Assembly: GCA_913061185.1 (NCBI GenBank)
Contig: CAJXTI010000037.1
Location: forward strand, 1 to 38,273
Reading direction: 5' to 3'
Origin: an uncultured Oceanobacter sp.
GTDB lineage: Bacteria; Pseudomonadota; Gammaproteobacteria; Pseudomonadales; Oceanobacteraceae
DNA: 38,273 nt
Made by a program: the position numbers and the translations under genes. How positions within the stretch are numbered: position 1 is the stretch's first letter; every line of letters begins with the position of its first letter. The notes beneath the pieces are model-generated. The model ran no database searches. It was not told the origin of the DNA and saw nothing but the letters and a program-made list of their open reading frames with translations. This document shows positions 25,450-34,030 of this stretch, piece by piece.

Positions 25450-27746
25450 AACCTGCTGTAATCGGCCTGATCGGCAATCCTAACTGTGGCAAGACCACTC
25501 TGTTCAACCAACTGACCGGTGCCCGCCAGAAAGTTGGCAATTGGCCTGGGGTAACCGTCGAGCGTAAAGAAGGTGTCGTGGTTATTCGCGACCAGAATCT
25601 GACTCTGGTCGATTTGCCAGGCACTTACGCACTCGACAGCCAGGATGACGACGTGTCTCTGGATGAGCGTATCGCCCGAGACTTTGTTATCGGCGGCGAG
25701 TCCGATCTGGTCATTAATATTCTTGATGGCTCGAACCTGGAGCGCAATCTTTATCTCACTTCCCAGCTGCTGGATATGGGCGTGCCCATGGTATGCGCAG
25801 TCAATATGCTTGACGTTGCCGAGCGGGAAGGAATACATATTGATACTCAGCAGCTGTCTACCCTGCTGGGTGTAGCGGTTGTACCAATTGTTGCGTCGAC
25901 CGGCGATGGTATTGAAGAATTACGCCGCGTCGTTGGCCATGCCCTGCAGCATTCTGCCGTCCCGACCCCCATGTGGCGCGCATCCGGCAACATTCATACG
26001 GCACTCGAAGAATTGATTGCTGCCTCCGGGCAAACCCTGTCCAATCCGCGCTGGATGGCTTCTCGGGCACTGGAGAGTGATCGCCAGGCCGCCGCCGATG
26101 TTGGGCCAGCCTATCGCAGCGCCTATGTAAAACTTGCCGCCGACTGGCGTCAACGTATAGAAAGCCAGGAACATCAGCCAATCGATGTGCTGATTGCCAA
26201 CTCCCGCTTTACATCAATAAGACGTCTGACCCATCAGGTCGTCAGCCTGCACCATACCGGGCGCTCACTCACCGAGCGTATCGACAGTTGGGTACTGAAC
26301 CGCTTCCTTGGTATTCCCTTCTTTCTCGGCATCATGTATTTGATGTTTACCTTTGCGATTAATTTTGGCGGCGCGTTTATCGATTTCTTTGACATGTCGT
26401 CATCGGCTATTTTTGTTGAGGGCAGTCGTTACCTGCTCAACGCCATATCCGCACCAGAATGGCTCATCACCTTGCTCTCCGATGGATTGGGTGGCGGCAT
26501 TCAGCTGGTCGCCACCTTCATTCCGATTATTGGTGGTTTATACCTGTTTTTATCCATTATTGAAGACTCTGGCTATATGGCCAGGGCAGCCTTTGTTATG
26601 GATCGCCTGATGCGTTCAGTCGGGCTGCCAGGAAAGTCTTTTGTGCCACTCATTGTCGGATTCGGCTGTAACGTTCCTGCGGTAATGGCCGCCCGGACAA
26701 TGGACACCCATAAAGATCGTTTATTAACCATCGCTATGGCACCGTTTATGTCCTGCGGTGCCCGGCTGTCTGTATTTGCCCTGTTCGCCGCTGCGTTTTT
26801 TGCAGACAACGGTGCCACCATGGTGTTTGCACTTTATATACTTGGCATCGCCATGGCACTGCTTACCGGTCTGGCGCTGAAGAACACGCTGTTCAAACCG
26901 GAGTTAACTCCGTTTGTTATGGAACTACCGGCTTACCATATCCCGACCGTCAAGGGTGTACTGATTAAAACCTGGGAACGACTGAAGTCGTTTTCAATGC
27001 GAGCCGGTAAAACCATTATTATTGTGGTTACTGTACTGAGCTTTTTGAATTCAATTGGAACAGACGGTTCCTTTGGCAACCAGAATAATGAGAAGTCGGT
27101 ATTGTCCGGCATTGCCAGAGTGGCGACCCCGGTATTGGCACCGATGGGAGTACAGTCTGACAACTGGCCCGCAACCGTCGGCATCATTACCGGTATTTTT
27201 GCCAAGGAAGCCGTTGTGGGAACACTGGACGCCCTCTACAGTCCGGACGTAATAGCCGATGACCGTCAATACAACCTGCCCAATTTATTACTGGAATCCC
27301 TTCTGACCATTCCGGATAACCTTGCCAATGTGGCGAATAATCTGCTCGATCCTCTGGGACTGAATCTGATTGGTGCCGACCAAGGCGAAGAGCAAGGTGT
27401 GCACTCTGGAACATTCAGTGCGATGGAATTGTTGTTTGGCAGTCAGCTGGCGGCCTTTTCCTACCTGGTGTTTGTACTGTTATACACCCCCTGTGTTGCC
27501 ACTCTGGGTGCTATGGTGCGGGAAGCTGGCATCAAATGGATGATGTTTGTTGCCATCTGGAGTACTGGCCTGGCCTACACCACCGCCGTACTGGTGTATC
27601 AGCTCGGTAGCATCACCGCCCACCCACTGAGTTCCGGGGTCTGGTCGCTCGGCTGCGTTGGTTTTATCGCTGGCTGTTTGCTGCTGATGCGGCGTCATGG
27701 CAAACGCCGCGACGCGTTATTGATACCGATAGTCCAGCTTAACTGA
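25446..27746 (+). CDS. feoB: ferrous iron transporter FeoB
   Basis: A 766-residue inner-membrane Fe(II) transporter. The cytoplasmic N-terminal GTPase has G1 GNPNCGKTT (10-18), G2 region NWPGVTVERK, G3 VDLPGTYAL and G4 NMLD, followed by a guanine-dissociation-inhibitor-like helical domain. Then come about eight or more membrane segments with two Gate-type motifs (GFGCNVPAVMAARTM and YTPCVATLGAM) containing the conserved cysteines. The start codon is GTG at 25446, overlapping the feoA stop. No feoC follows. High iron demand of nitrogenase makes the neighbourhood sensible, though co-regulation with nif is not shown. Confidence 0.96.
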   Translation: MKPAVIGLIGNPNCGKTTLFNQLTGARQKVGNWPGVTVERKEGVVVIRDQNLTLVDLPGTYALDSQDDDVSLDERIARDFVIGGESDLVINILDGSNLERNLYLTSQLLDMGVPMVCAVNMLDVAEREGIHIDTQQLSTLLGVAVVPIVASTGDGIEELRRVVGHALQHSAVPTPMWRASGNIHTALEELIAASGQTLSNPRWMASRALESDRQAAADVGPAYRSAYVKLAADWRQRIESQEHQPIDVLIANSRFTSIRRLTHQVVSLHHTGRSLTERIDSWVLNRFLGIPFFLGIMYLMFTFAINFGGAFIDFFDMSSSAIFVEGSRYLLNAISAPEWLITLLSDGLGGGIQLVATFIPIIGGLYLFLSIIEDSGYMARAAFVMDRLMRSVGLPGKSFVPLIVGFGCNVPAVMAARTMDTHKDRLLTIAMAPFMSCGARLSVFALFAAAFFADNGATMVFALYILGIAMALLTGLALKNTLFKPELTPFVMELPAYHIPTVKGVLIKTWERLKSFSMRAGKTIIIVVTVLSFLNSIGTDGSFGNQNNEKSVLSGIARVATPVLAPMGVQSDNWPATVGIITGIFAKEAVVGTLDALYSPDVIADDRQYNLPNLLLESLLTIPDNLANVANNLLDPLGLNLIGADQGEEQGVHSGTFSAMELLFGSQLAAFSYLVFVLLYTPCVATLGAMVREAGIKWMMFVAIWSTGLAYTTAVLVYQLGSITAHPLSSGVWSLGCVGFIAGCLLLMRRHGKRRDALLIPIVQLN

Positions 27747-27762
27747 CGCCAAGCCCGTATGC

Positions 27763-28374
27763 TCAGTCGGGTCTGATTCGACTGAGCAGTTCTCCCAGGC
27801 CAGCATAGGCTTTGCCACCCAGCCGCCCCAGAGGATCAACCGCTTCGGCATTGATCTGCTGACGCTGCTTAACCGGCTCAAGTACCGTTTCAGCCACGTA
27901 AAGCTGGTCGATCTGCAGAAACACCAGATGCTGTGGCGCTGGCCCCAGATCGACTTGCTGCTGGTAATGACAGGCAAATGCCAGAGGCGAATCAGTCAGT
28001 CTCGGTAAGCCTCCAGCGATAAACTCTGTAACCGCCAGCCCCTGTTGATCCACTTCACTCTCATCAAACCCCAGAGTAGCTGAGCTGGTGTTAACCGCAT
28101 CCAGATCCGCGACACGGGGAATATGGACAACGCACTCTCCGGTTCTGCGCAGGTTTTCATAACTGTCTTTTTCCATTCCTGCCGACTTCTGTCCCATGGA
28201 CACCACCAGTGTGGGCGGATTGGAACAGACAGGGGCAAAAAAAGAATACGGTGCCAGGTTCAGGCTGCCCGACGGGTTTCTTGTCAGAATCCAGGCGATA
28301 GGACGCGGCAGCACTGCTTGGGTCATTAAAAAATAGCGTTGGGATGCTTCAATTTCTGCAAAATCAACAATCAT
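27763..28374 (-). CDS. flavin reductase-like FMN-binding protein
   Basis: A 203-residue protein of the flavin reductase (FMN-binding split barrel) family: PRPIAWILTRNPSGSLNLAP, YSFFAPVCSNPPTLVVSMGQ, and DSYENLRRTGECVVHIP. The relation is to DIM6/NTAB-type flavin reductases rather than pyridoxamine oxidases. It would reduce FMN with NAD(P)H or bind flavin in another redox reaction; no partner monooxygenase is nearby. AGGAGA precedes the ATG. It is convergent with feoB, 16 nt between stops. Confidence 0.9.
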   Translation of the reverse strand: MIVDFAEIEASQRYFLMTQAVLPRPIAWILTRNPSGSLNLAPYSFFAPVCSNPPTLVVSMGQKSAGMEKDSYENLRRTGECVVHIPRVADLDAVNTSSATLGFDESEVDQQGLAVTEFIAGGLPRLTDSPLAFACHYQQQVDLGPAPQHLVFLQIDQLYVAETVLEPVKQRQQINAEAVDPLGRLGGKAYAGLGELLSRIRPD

Positions 28375-28534
28375 GAAATCTCCTGCCGGTTAACCGGGAT
28401 TGTCAAAGACAGCGACCTGTCACCTGAGTTCGCTGGCCCCACTCAAACACATCACATCGCCGCCATACAAACGTCATTCTAATGTCATTTGCCAGAGGAC
28501 TAATACAGGCATCCAAAGCCAGCCGGATTTGCTC

Positions 28535-28945
28535 ATGAGCGAAATACCTTTTTCCCGGAGCTTTATTCGCCATAGCGGCATCGCCGCCCTGGTCGTTATC
28601 ACATTAATGCTGAATGGTAGCCAGAATACCGCCGGTTATTGGCAGGCCTGGAACAGCAAACGAGAAAACTGGCAGGTCAATCAGTGGCCCAATTGCCAAA
28701 ACACCAAACACCATCAACAATACGATCAACAACAATGCCGCCAGCAATGGCGCCAGTTACTGACCGCCGCCATGGACTATAACCGCGAAGTGAATGCCAT
28801 GCCTGGCTGGCTCTGGCGCGCATGGCTGTATCCCGATCTACCCCGCTGTGTACGTATTCCTGCACAGATAACGCCAGCACAGGCACAACTGAGTGCCGCC
28901 ACGGTACTGCGGCCCTGCCCCCGAGACCAGCGCCAGGATTCCTGA
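28535..28945 (+). CDS. small membrane-anchored protein, unknown
   Basis: About 136 residues from the chosen ATG. One hydrophobic segment (SGIAALVVITLMLNG) is followed by a Gln/Asn/His-rich region (KHHQQYDQQQCRQQWRQLL) and a Trp-rich stretch (MPGWLWRAWLYPDLPRC) with four cysteines after the membrane segment. It could be a periplasmic or membrane protein. I do not recognise a family. The frame is open further upstream but without good support. It lies 42 nt before the BASS transporter gene on the same strand. Confidence 0.52.
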   Translation: MSEIPFSRSFIRHSGIAALVVITLMLNGSQNTAGYWQAWNSKRENWQVNQWPNCQNTKHHQQYDQQQCRQQWRQLLTAAMDYNREVNAMPGWLWRAWLYPDLPRCVRIPAQITPAQAQLSAATVLRPCPRDQRQDS

Positions 28946-28987
28946 TATGGTCGCGACTTCAGAGTTAGCGATATTCGGGTAAATACC

Positions 28988-29953
28988 ATGCTGTCATTAC
29001 AAAGCGTCTTTCCTCTTCTTGCTATAGCGGTGAGCTGGCTGGCGTGGAACGACCCCCAACCACTACTGGGTTGGAACGTCGCTGTTATTCCATTACTGAT
29101 GTTTATTATGTTTTGCATGGGCCTGACTTTACGGGCACAAGACTTCCGCCGTATCTTGCGCAAACCGGAACCGGTCGCTATGGGCGTCACCTTGCAATAT
29201 CTGCTGATGCCACTGCTTGGCTGGTTGCTGGTGCATCTGTTGGCACTGCCAGACGAAGTGGCGTTAGGTGTCATTCTGGTAGGCGTATGTGCCGGTGGAA
29301 CGGCATCCAATGTCATGACCTACCTGGCTGGGGGTGACGTTGCCCTGTCAATCAGTATGACTCTGCTTTCCACCCTGTGGGGCGTTGTCCTGACCCCATG
29401 GCTACTGAGCTTCTATGCCTCCGCAAGCGTCAGTGTCGATATACTCGCGATCCTGCTGACGACCGCAAAAATTGTCGTGCTGCCGATCATAGCTGGCATC
29501 GCCATCAATCATTACCTCCCGGCACTACGCCAGGCAGTCAACAAACAGCTGGCAAACGCCGCAACCGTCGCCATATTGGCCATTATCGCCATCGTCGTTG
29601 CGCTGAATGCCGATGAGATTGCCACGGTGGGCGTCATGACATTACTGGCGGTGGCGTTACACAACCTGCTCGGTACTGCGTTGGGTTATACGTTGGCGCG
29701 CTGGCGCGGCTTTACCGAAGTCGAGTGTCGCACCATTGCCATCGAAGTAGGCATGCAAAATTCAGGACTGGGGGCAGCGCTGGCGTTGCAGTTTTTTACC
29801 CCCCTTACTGCCCTGCCCGCCGCCCTGTTCAGCGTCTGGCATAACCTCAGCGGCGCGCTGCTAGCCTCCTGGTGGCGCTGGCAAACCCGACGCCGGATTC
29901 GCCAGTTGCAAACAGCCAGTGTGGTCAGCAAGACTGATAACGCAAAACCTTGA
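28988..29953 (+). CDS. bile acid:sodium symporter (BASS/SBF)-family transporter
   Basis: A 321-residue inner-membrane protein with about nine to ten membrane segments. Family motifs: MFIMFCMGLTLRAQDFRRIL, the crossover GVCAGGTASNVMTYLAGGDV (sodium/substrate site) and EVGMQNSGLGAALAL near the C-terminus. It probably imports an organic anion with sodium; in related bacteria candidates include pantoate, pyruvate or other acids. The substrate cannot be read from sequence. Its 3' end overlaps the convergent methyltransferase by 29 nt. Confidence 0.92.
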   Translation: MLSLQSVFPLLAIAVSWLAWNDPQPLLGWNVAVIPLLMFIMFCMGLTLRAQDFRRILRKPEPVAMGVTLQYLLMPLLGWLLVHLLALPDEVALGVILVGVCAGGTASNVMTYLAGGDVALSISMTLLSTLWGVVLTPWLLSFYASASVSVDILAILLTTAKIVVLPIIAGIAINHYLPALRQAVNKQLANAATVAILAIIAIVVALNADEIATVGVMTLLAVALHNLLGTALGYTLARWRGFTEVECRTIAIEVGMQNSGLGAALALQFFTPLTALPAALFSVWHNLSGALLASWWRWQTRRRIRQLQTASVVSKTDNAKP

Positions 29954-30809
29954 GTCCTGCCGTATCATCCACTTCCACAAAAGCATCCGGATTCGGCAAG
30001 CGCTCGATGTAGCACCAGTCCGGACACTCGTTGGCAACTTGCTCGCGCAAAAAATGCTCCCCCAACTCTGGCGCATTCAAACACAGTAACAACTCCCCTC
30101 CAGGCGCCAGCATCTCCGGCAGGCGCCGCAACAACCTCGGGTAATCCTTGCGAATATCAACACTGCCTTTCTGGAAGGTTGGCGGATCAGCAATCACCAA
30201 ATCGTAGGGGCCATGTTTTTTCAGCCGTCCAAATGAACGAAAAATATCCACCCCCTCAAAAACAACCCGATCGAGCTGGTGTTGATTAAGGCGGTGGTTA
30301 TCCCTGCCGATAGCCAATGCTCTGCGGCTCATATCAACATTCACAACCCGTGCCGCTCCGCCCGCAATCGCCGCCACGGAAAAGCCACAGGTATAGGCAA
30401 ACAGGTTTAACACCCGCTTGCCGGCACCATGTTCCAGCACCCAGCGGCGACCATTGGCCATATCGAGAAACAGGCCGGTATTCTGGAACTGGCCCAAACG
30501 GAGTTCATAATTCAGACCATGCTCAGTGACTTCCAACCGGGCCGGCAGTTCACCCACCAGGGCTTCCATCGGTGCCATGGGTCGACAGCGATACTGCACC
30601 GCCACTACCGTGGCCTCAGCCAGGGTCGCCATCAGCCAGGCTGATAACTGCTCGAGCCAGCCCATTACCGGCTCCTGATACAGGGTGATCAGTACCAGTG
30701 GCGTATACCAATCAATATTAACGTGTTCAAAGCCGGGTTCACTGTGCCCCCGGCCATGAAACAGCCGCTGAGCCTCACACGACACAGGCAGACGAAAATC
30801 GGGAATCAT
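29925..30809 (-). CDS. class I SAM-dependent methyltransferase, RlmI/RlmK-like
   Basis: A 294-residue protein. The N-terminal 90 residues form a beta-rich domain. The Rossmann core follows: QNTGLFLDMANGRRWV, VLNLFAYTCGFSVAAIAGGA (motif I), VNVDMSRRALAIGRDNHRLN (motif II) and DLVIADPPTFQKGSVD (motif IV, DPP). This is the pattern of the RlmI/RlmKL C-terminal rRNA methyltransferases, but no PUA domain is present. It is probably an RNA methyltransferase; the target base is unknown. It overlaps the BASS gene at the 3' ends. Confidence 0.88.
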   Translation of the reverse strand: MIPDFRLPVSCEAQRLFHGRGHSEPGFEHVNIDWYTPLVLITLYQEPVMGWLEQLSAWLMATLAEATVVAVQYRCRPMAPMEALVGELPARLEVTEHGLNYELRLGQFQNTGLFLDMANGRRWVLEHGAGKRVLNLFAYTCGFSVAAIAGGAARVVNVDMSRRALAIGRDNHRLNQHQLDRVVFEGVDIFRSFGRLKKHGPYDLVIADPPTFQKGSVDIRKDYPRLLRRLPEMLAPGGELLLCLNAPELGEHFLREQVANECPDWCYIERLPNPDAFVEVDDTAGLKVLRYQSC

Positions 30810-31256
30810 GAGTACAATTTATCCAGACAAAACCATTAAAACGAACGGACTCACAGAGCCGTATGCCGATCACCATAACAGCATCAGCTTGAGCCATGAT
30901 GGGAGAGCGAGAAATAAGACAATTCTGCCGTTCTACTGGCATTTATTTTGCCTTATGAATAACCGTCTGAGGCAAATTGGGCCAATCCGATAAGGCCGAC
31001 AGACAATCATCCCACTCAGGCTCAATTCATGGCCAACTATTTTGCATCAGTCCTTGGTCACCAGAACTTACTGAGCTACTATGGCAGTGAGCTTGTCGTT
31101 TCAAGCTCTATTGGCGAGTGCTCCAGATTCACCCGAAGTGTGCAGGATACTGGTCGATATCGGCATTGATTGCTTACCGGATGACCGGCCAGTACCGCAG
31201 TGCCAGCAAAATCGCATTAAATTGGCTTTGGCCAACATCAATTTCAGGAAATACAA
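30810..31256. other. intergenic region and leader of the cold-shock gene
   Basis: 447 nt between the methyltransferase start and the cold-shock protein start. Such genes usually have long 5' leaders, and this one could extend over 200 nt. A 46-codon reading frame (31029-31169) lies inside it. No consensus promoter stands out. Confidence 0.5.
31029..31169 (+). CDS. possible 46-residue upstream ORF
   Basis: Starts MANYFASVLGHQNLLSYYGS and ends VQDTGRYRH, with AGG 8 nt before the ATG, and stops 87 nt before the cold-shock gene. No family is recognised. It could be a leader peptide or chance. Confidence 0.25.
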   Translation: MANYFASVLGHQNLLSYYGSELVVSSSIGECSRFTRSVQDTGRYRH

Positions 31257-31466
31257 ATGGCAGATCAAGTTCAGGGCACTGTTAAGTGGTTCAACGATGA
31301 GAAAGGATTCGGCTTTATTGAGCAGGAATCTGGTAAAGATGTTTTTGTTCACTACAGTGCTATCAACGGCGCAGGCCGTAAGTCACTGCAGGAAGGCCAG
31401 AAAGTGACCATGGAAGTAACCATGGGCCAGAAAGGTCCTCAGGCTGAAAACGTCAACCCTCTGTAA
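31257..31466 (+). CDS. cold-shock domain protein (CspA family)
   Basis: A 69-residue single cold-shock domain with RNP1 KGFGFIEQ (residues about 17-24) and RNP2 VFVHYSAI, preceded by [14 protein letters not shown]. It binds single-stranded RNA/DNA and melts mRNA structure. AGGA lies 9 nt upstream of the ATG. Which paralogue (cold-inducible or constitutive) cannot be decided, but the long leader fits a regulated one. A weak GGCCG/CGGCC hairpin at about 31474-31488 may terminate it. Confidence 0.95.
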   Translation: MADQVQGTVKWFNDEKGFGFIEQESGKDVFVHYSAINGAGRKSLQEGQKVTMEVTMGQKGPQAENVNPL

Positions 31467-31653
31467 CATCCTGGGCCGTTCTACGGCCGTGGCCCTGTTA
31501 TCTGTTTGGTCACCCTTTGTGTTTTCACCAGGCGTGTCACCCTTCAAGATTCGCTGGCCAAAAGTCCGCTGAAGCCTCTGGCTTCAGCAGACCCATCTCT
31601 TGCATCTGCATGCCCATTTCCGTTCCCCAGCCATTCAGCGACGTATCGTCCCT

Positions 31654-32076
31654 ATGATTGACCAAGGCGAACTGTTTAACATCCCCAATCCGTGCCGTGG
31701 AATTTGTACCGTTAATAACAAAGGGTTCTGCAAAGGTTGTTTACGCAGCCGTCAGGAGCGCTTCCACTGGAACGAATTTAGTAATTTCCAGAAACAACTG
31801 ATCGTCAATCTGTGTGAACGCCGCCGCCTGAAGTTAAAGGCAGGACAGGTACAACACGTCGAAGACGCATTGCCAGAGTACATTCCACAAGGGGATTTGT
31901 TTGCTGCTGATCGCAACAGAATGGATCAGAGTCTGGAAAACTCACGTACATCAGCCCCAGAAGAGCCAACGCCTCCACCTCTGGATACGGCATCGAGAAC
32001 AACGCCACAACAAGCTAGCCAGATTGGTCTGTTTGAAAGCCAGGGAAACCCTGACTCAAAACAAGACGGCCACTAG
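31654..32076 (+). CDS. DUF1289-family small cysteine protein
   Basis: A 140-residue protein. The N-terminal 50 residues carry the DUF1289 cysteine motif NPCRGICTVNNKGFCKGC followed by RSRQERFHWNEF, probably a metal or Fe-S site. The C-terminal 80 residues are low-complexity and polar, ending in a short QIGLFES motif that resembles the earlier QGDLF and QGELF segments. Function unknown. The ATG at 31654 begins the conserved part; an upstream start at 31600 adds 18 residues. The stop TAG coincides with the CTAG at the MITE edge. Confidence 0.82.
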   Translation: MIDQGELFNIPNPCRGICTVNNKGFCKGCLRSRQERFHWNEFSNFQKQLIVNLCERRRLKLKAGQVQHVEDALPEYIPQGDLFAADRNRMDQSLENSRTSAPEEPTPPPLDTASRTTPQQASQIGLFESQGNPDSKQDGH

Positions 32077-32236
32077 GAGTCTGTCGGGCTTAGGGCTGCG
32101 CTACTGCGGAAAAGCTGAATCTGGCTCTTTTTTGAGCAAACTCTGGTTAAATAGAACCACTATTCGCCTCAAATTTGCGCAAAAATCGCTCAAGCCAGTC
32201 TTTCCCTCGCGACGAACGCCTAAATCCGACAGGCTC
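32077..32236. mobile_element. 160-bp MITE flanked by CTAG duplications
   Basis: Terminal inverted repeats GAGTCTGTCGGGCTTAGG (32077-32094) and its partner at 32219-32236 match at 15 of 18 positions. CTAG occurs immediately outside both ends (32073-32076 and 32237-32240), a 4-bp target duplication. There is no coding capacity; the inside is itself partly self-complementary (CTGGCT...AGCCAG). YTAR-type targets are typical of IS5-group elements, so it may be mobilised by such a transposase (inference). Confidence 0.8.
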
Positions 32237-33028
32237 CTAGCCAGGCAAACGCACTGCTTCGAATTCATTCATCCAGCCAAGCGTCGCAGAAGTTGCCCGG
32301 CTTGGGTGGTACTCTGCCCCAACCCAGCCCTCGTAATGGCTGCTCTCGATCGTAGCAAACACTTCATCAAACTTGATCCGCCCGGTTCCCGGTTCGTGTC
32401 GGCCCGGCATATCGGCAAACTGGATATGGCCGATCTTGCGACCGTGACGGCGGATAAACCCGATCACATCCACGCCCATACGGGACATATGATAAATATC
32501 AAACTGCGCCTTGATGTGGGGATGACGTAACTCCACCATAATGGCCAACATTTCCCGCCCGGTGCAAACCATAAAATCAGGCATATCAAAACGATTAATC
32601 GCTTCAAACGTGGTGGTGATTCCGAACGGGGCAAAACTGTCGGCGGTAACCTGCAGGTTACGAATAAAGGTCGCCATATACTCTTCACGACGTTCGGGAA
32701 TACGGCAGCAGCCCGGTAATACGTTCACCGTGGGAATTTTTAATGCCCGTGCATAAGACAGGCATTCCACCACTGCGGCGGCATATTCTGCAGTCTTGCG
32801 CGGCACGCAGGCCAGCCCTTCTCCACCCTGCATCAGATCGCCAGCAGACACATTAATCAGTACGCACTTGAGGTCATTGTCGATCAGCTGTCGCTTGATA
32901 TCAGAGATCGGATAATCGTAGGGAAACTGGATTTCGACCGCATGAAAACCGTCGCGGCGGGCCGCCGTAAACCGTTTCATAAACGGTAACTCGGTATATA
33001 AGGTGGATAAATTAGCGCTCGTCTTCAC
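32237..33028 (-). CDS. hyi: hydroxypyruvate isomerase-like TIM-barrel protein
   Basis: A 263-residue xylose-isomerase-like TIM barrel of the Hyi family (LSTLYTELPFMKRFTAARRD, GFHAVEIQFPYDYP, AQFDIYHMSRMGVDVIGFIR, HIQFADMPGRHEPGTGRIKF and GAEYHPS). Conserved metal-site Glu (TFEAINRFD), Asp and His residues are present. It interconverts hydroxypyruvate and tartronate semialdehyde. The start is GTG, overlapping the reductase gene by 17 nt, so the two act in one pathway. Its stop TAG lies in the target duplication of the MITE. Confidence 0.88.
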   Translation of the reverse strand: MKTSANLSTLYTELPFMKRFTAARRDGFHAVEIQFPYDYPISDIKRQLIDNDLKCVLINVSAGDLMQGGEGLACVPRKTAEYAAAVVECLSYARALKIPTVNVLPGCCRIPERREEYMATFIRNLQVTADSFAPFGITTTFEAINRFDMPDFMVCTGREMLAIMVELRHPHIKAQFDIYHMSRMGVDVIGFIRRHGRKIGHIQFADMPGRHEPGTGRIKFDEVFATIESSHYEGWVGAEYHPSRATSATLGWMNEFEAVRLPG

Positions 33029-33902
33029 CTGACAACATCTCCATATACAAGTGAATCAACGTAGCAGGATCCTGCTCCCCAAAACCACGGCCAGCATGTT
33101 GACGTAGTAACTCGACACCCAGTCCTGCCATGGGAATTGCACTGCCCAAAGACTGCGCCAGACCATTGGCCATATTCATATCCTTGAGCAAGGTATTGAC
33201 CCGCCACTTTATATCCTCGAAATCGCGCGCGGCCATTTTAGGGCCAGTGAGCTGAAGTGGCGTGGAATCTGCGAAACCACCCCGAAGTGCCTGAGGCAAT
33301 GCCAGCGCATCAACGCCTGCCCGTTCAGCCAACGCAAATACCTCCGCCATTACCAGAACATTGCAACTCACCAACATCTGGTTGCACACCTTGGTCACCT
33401 GACCAGCACCCGTTGGCCCCATATGGGTAACCCGCTGGCTCAGGGCTGCCAACACTGGCCTCAGCCGGTCGATCACAGATATATCGCCCCCTGCCATGAT
33501 TGCCAGGGTCCCTTGTTCCGCGCCAGTAACGCCACCCGATACCGGAGCATCCACCCAGCTCATACCGCATCGGGTTAGCAGTTCAGAGGCCATCCGTCGG
33601 GTCGATTGCGGCTCAATACTGGAGAAGTCCACCAGTACCTGACCCTCATGTCCAACCGTCGCGATGCCCTCAGGGCCAAAGACAATATCACGAACGGCCT
33701 CAGTGTTGGTGACACACACCATCACCACATCGCATTGCTGCGTCAGTTCTGCCACCGATGCCGCCCGCTGAGCGCCTGCTGCCGCCACCGCTGCGGTTTT
33801 ATCGGGCGTACGATTCCAGACCCGGACAGGGTAGCCGGCGTCCAGCAGACGCATAACCATGGGAACTCCCATGAGGCCCATCCCGATAAATCCGATCGTC
33901 AA
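33012..33902 (-). CDS. garR: tartronate semialdehyde reductase (2-hydroxy-3-oxopropionate reductase)
   Basis: A 296-residue beta-hydroxyacid dehydrogenase. NAD(P)-binding loop GFIGMGLMGVPM at the N-terminus, substrate motif DAPVSGGVTGAEQGTLAIMA, and catalytic Lys in GAGQVTKVCNQMLV. It reduces tartronate semialdehyde to glycerate, following Hyi in glyoxylate/hydroxypyruvate use. I chose the TTG at 33902 because GAGGG lies 7-8 nt upstream and the conserved TIGFIGMG begins there; the frame is open to 33941. No glyoxylate carboligase gene is nearby. It overlaps hyi by 17 nt. Confidence 0.88.
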   Translation of the reverse strand: MTIGFIGMGLMGVPMVMRLLDAGYPVRVWNRTPDKTAAVAAAGAQRAASVAELTQQCDVVMVCVTNTEAVRDIVFGPEGIATVGHEGQVLVDFSSIEPQSTRRMASELLTRCGMSWVDAPVSGGVTGAEQGTLAIMAGGDISVIDRLRPVLAALSQRVTHMGPTGAGQVTKVCNQMLVSCNVLVMAEVFALAERAGVDALALPQALRGGFADSTPLQLTGPKMAARDFEDIKWRVNTLLKDMNMANGLAQSLGSAIPMAGLGVELLRQHAGRGFGEQDPATLIHLYMEMLSGEDER

Positions 33903-34030
33903 TGTGCCGCCCTCGAGAAGAATAACTGCCAATACTATCAAAGACTTACTGACTTTGAACCAAGTTTTCCGACGTTTGCTCCCAGCTGGCCTATTCTTAA
34001 AATACCCACCCGCCAGAGGACACCTGTCTT

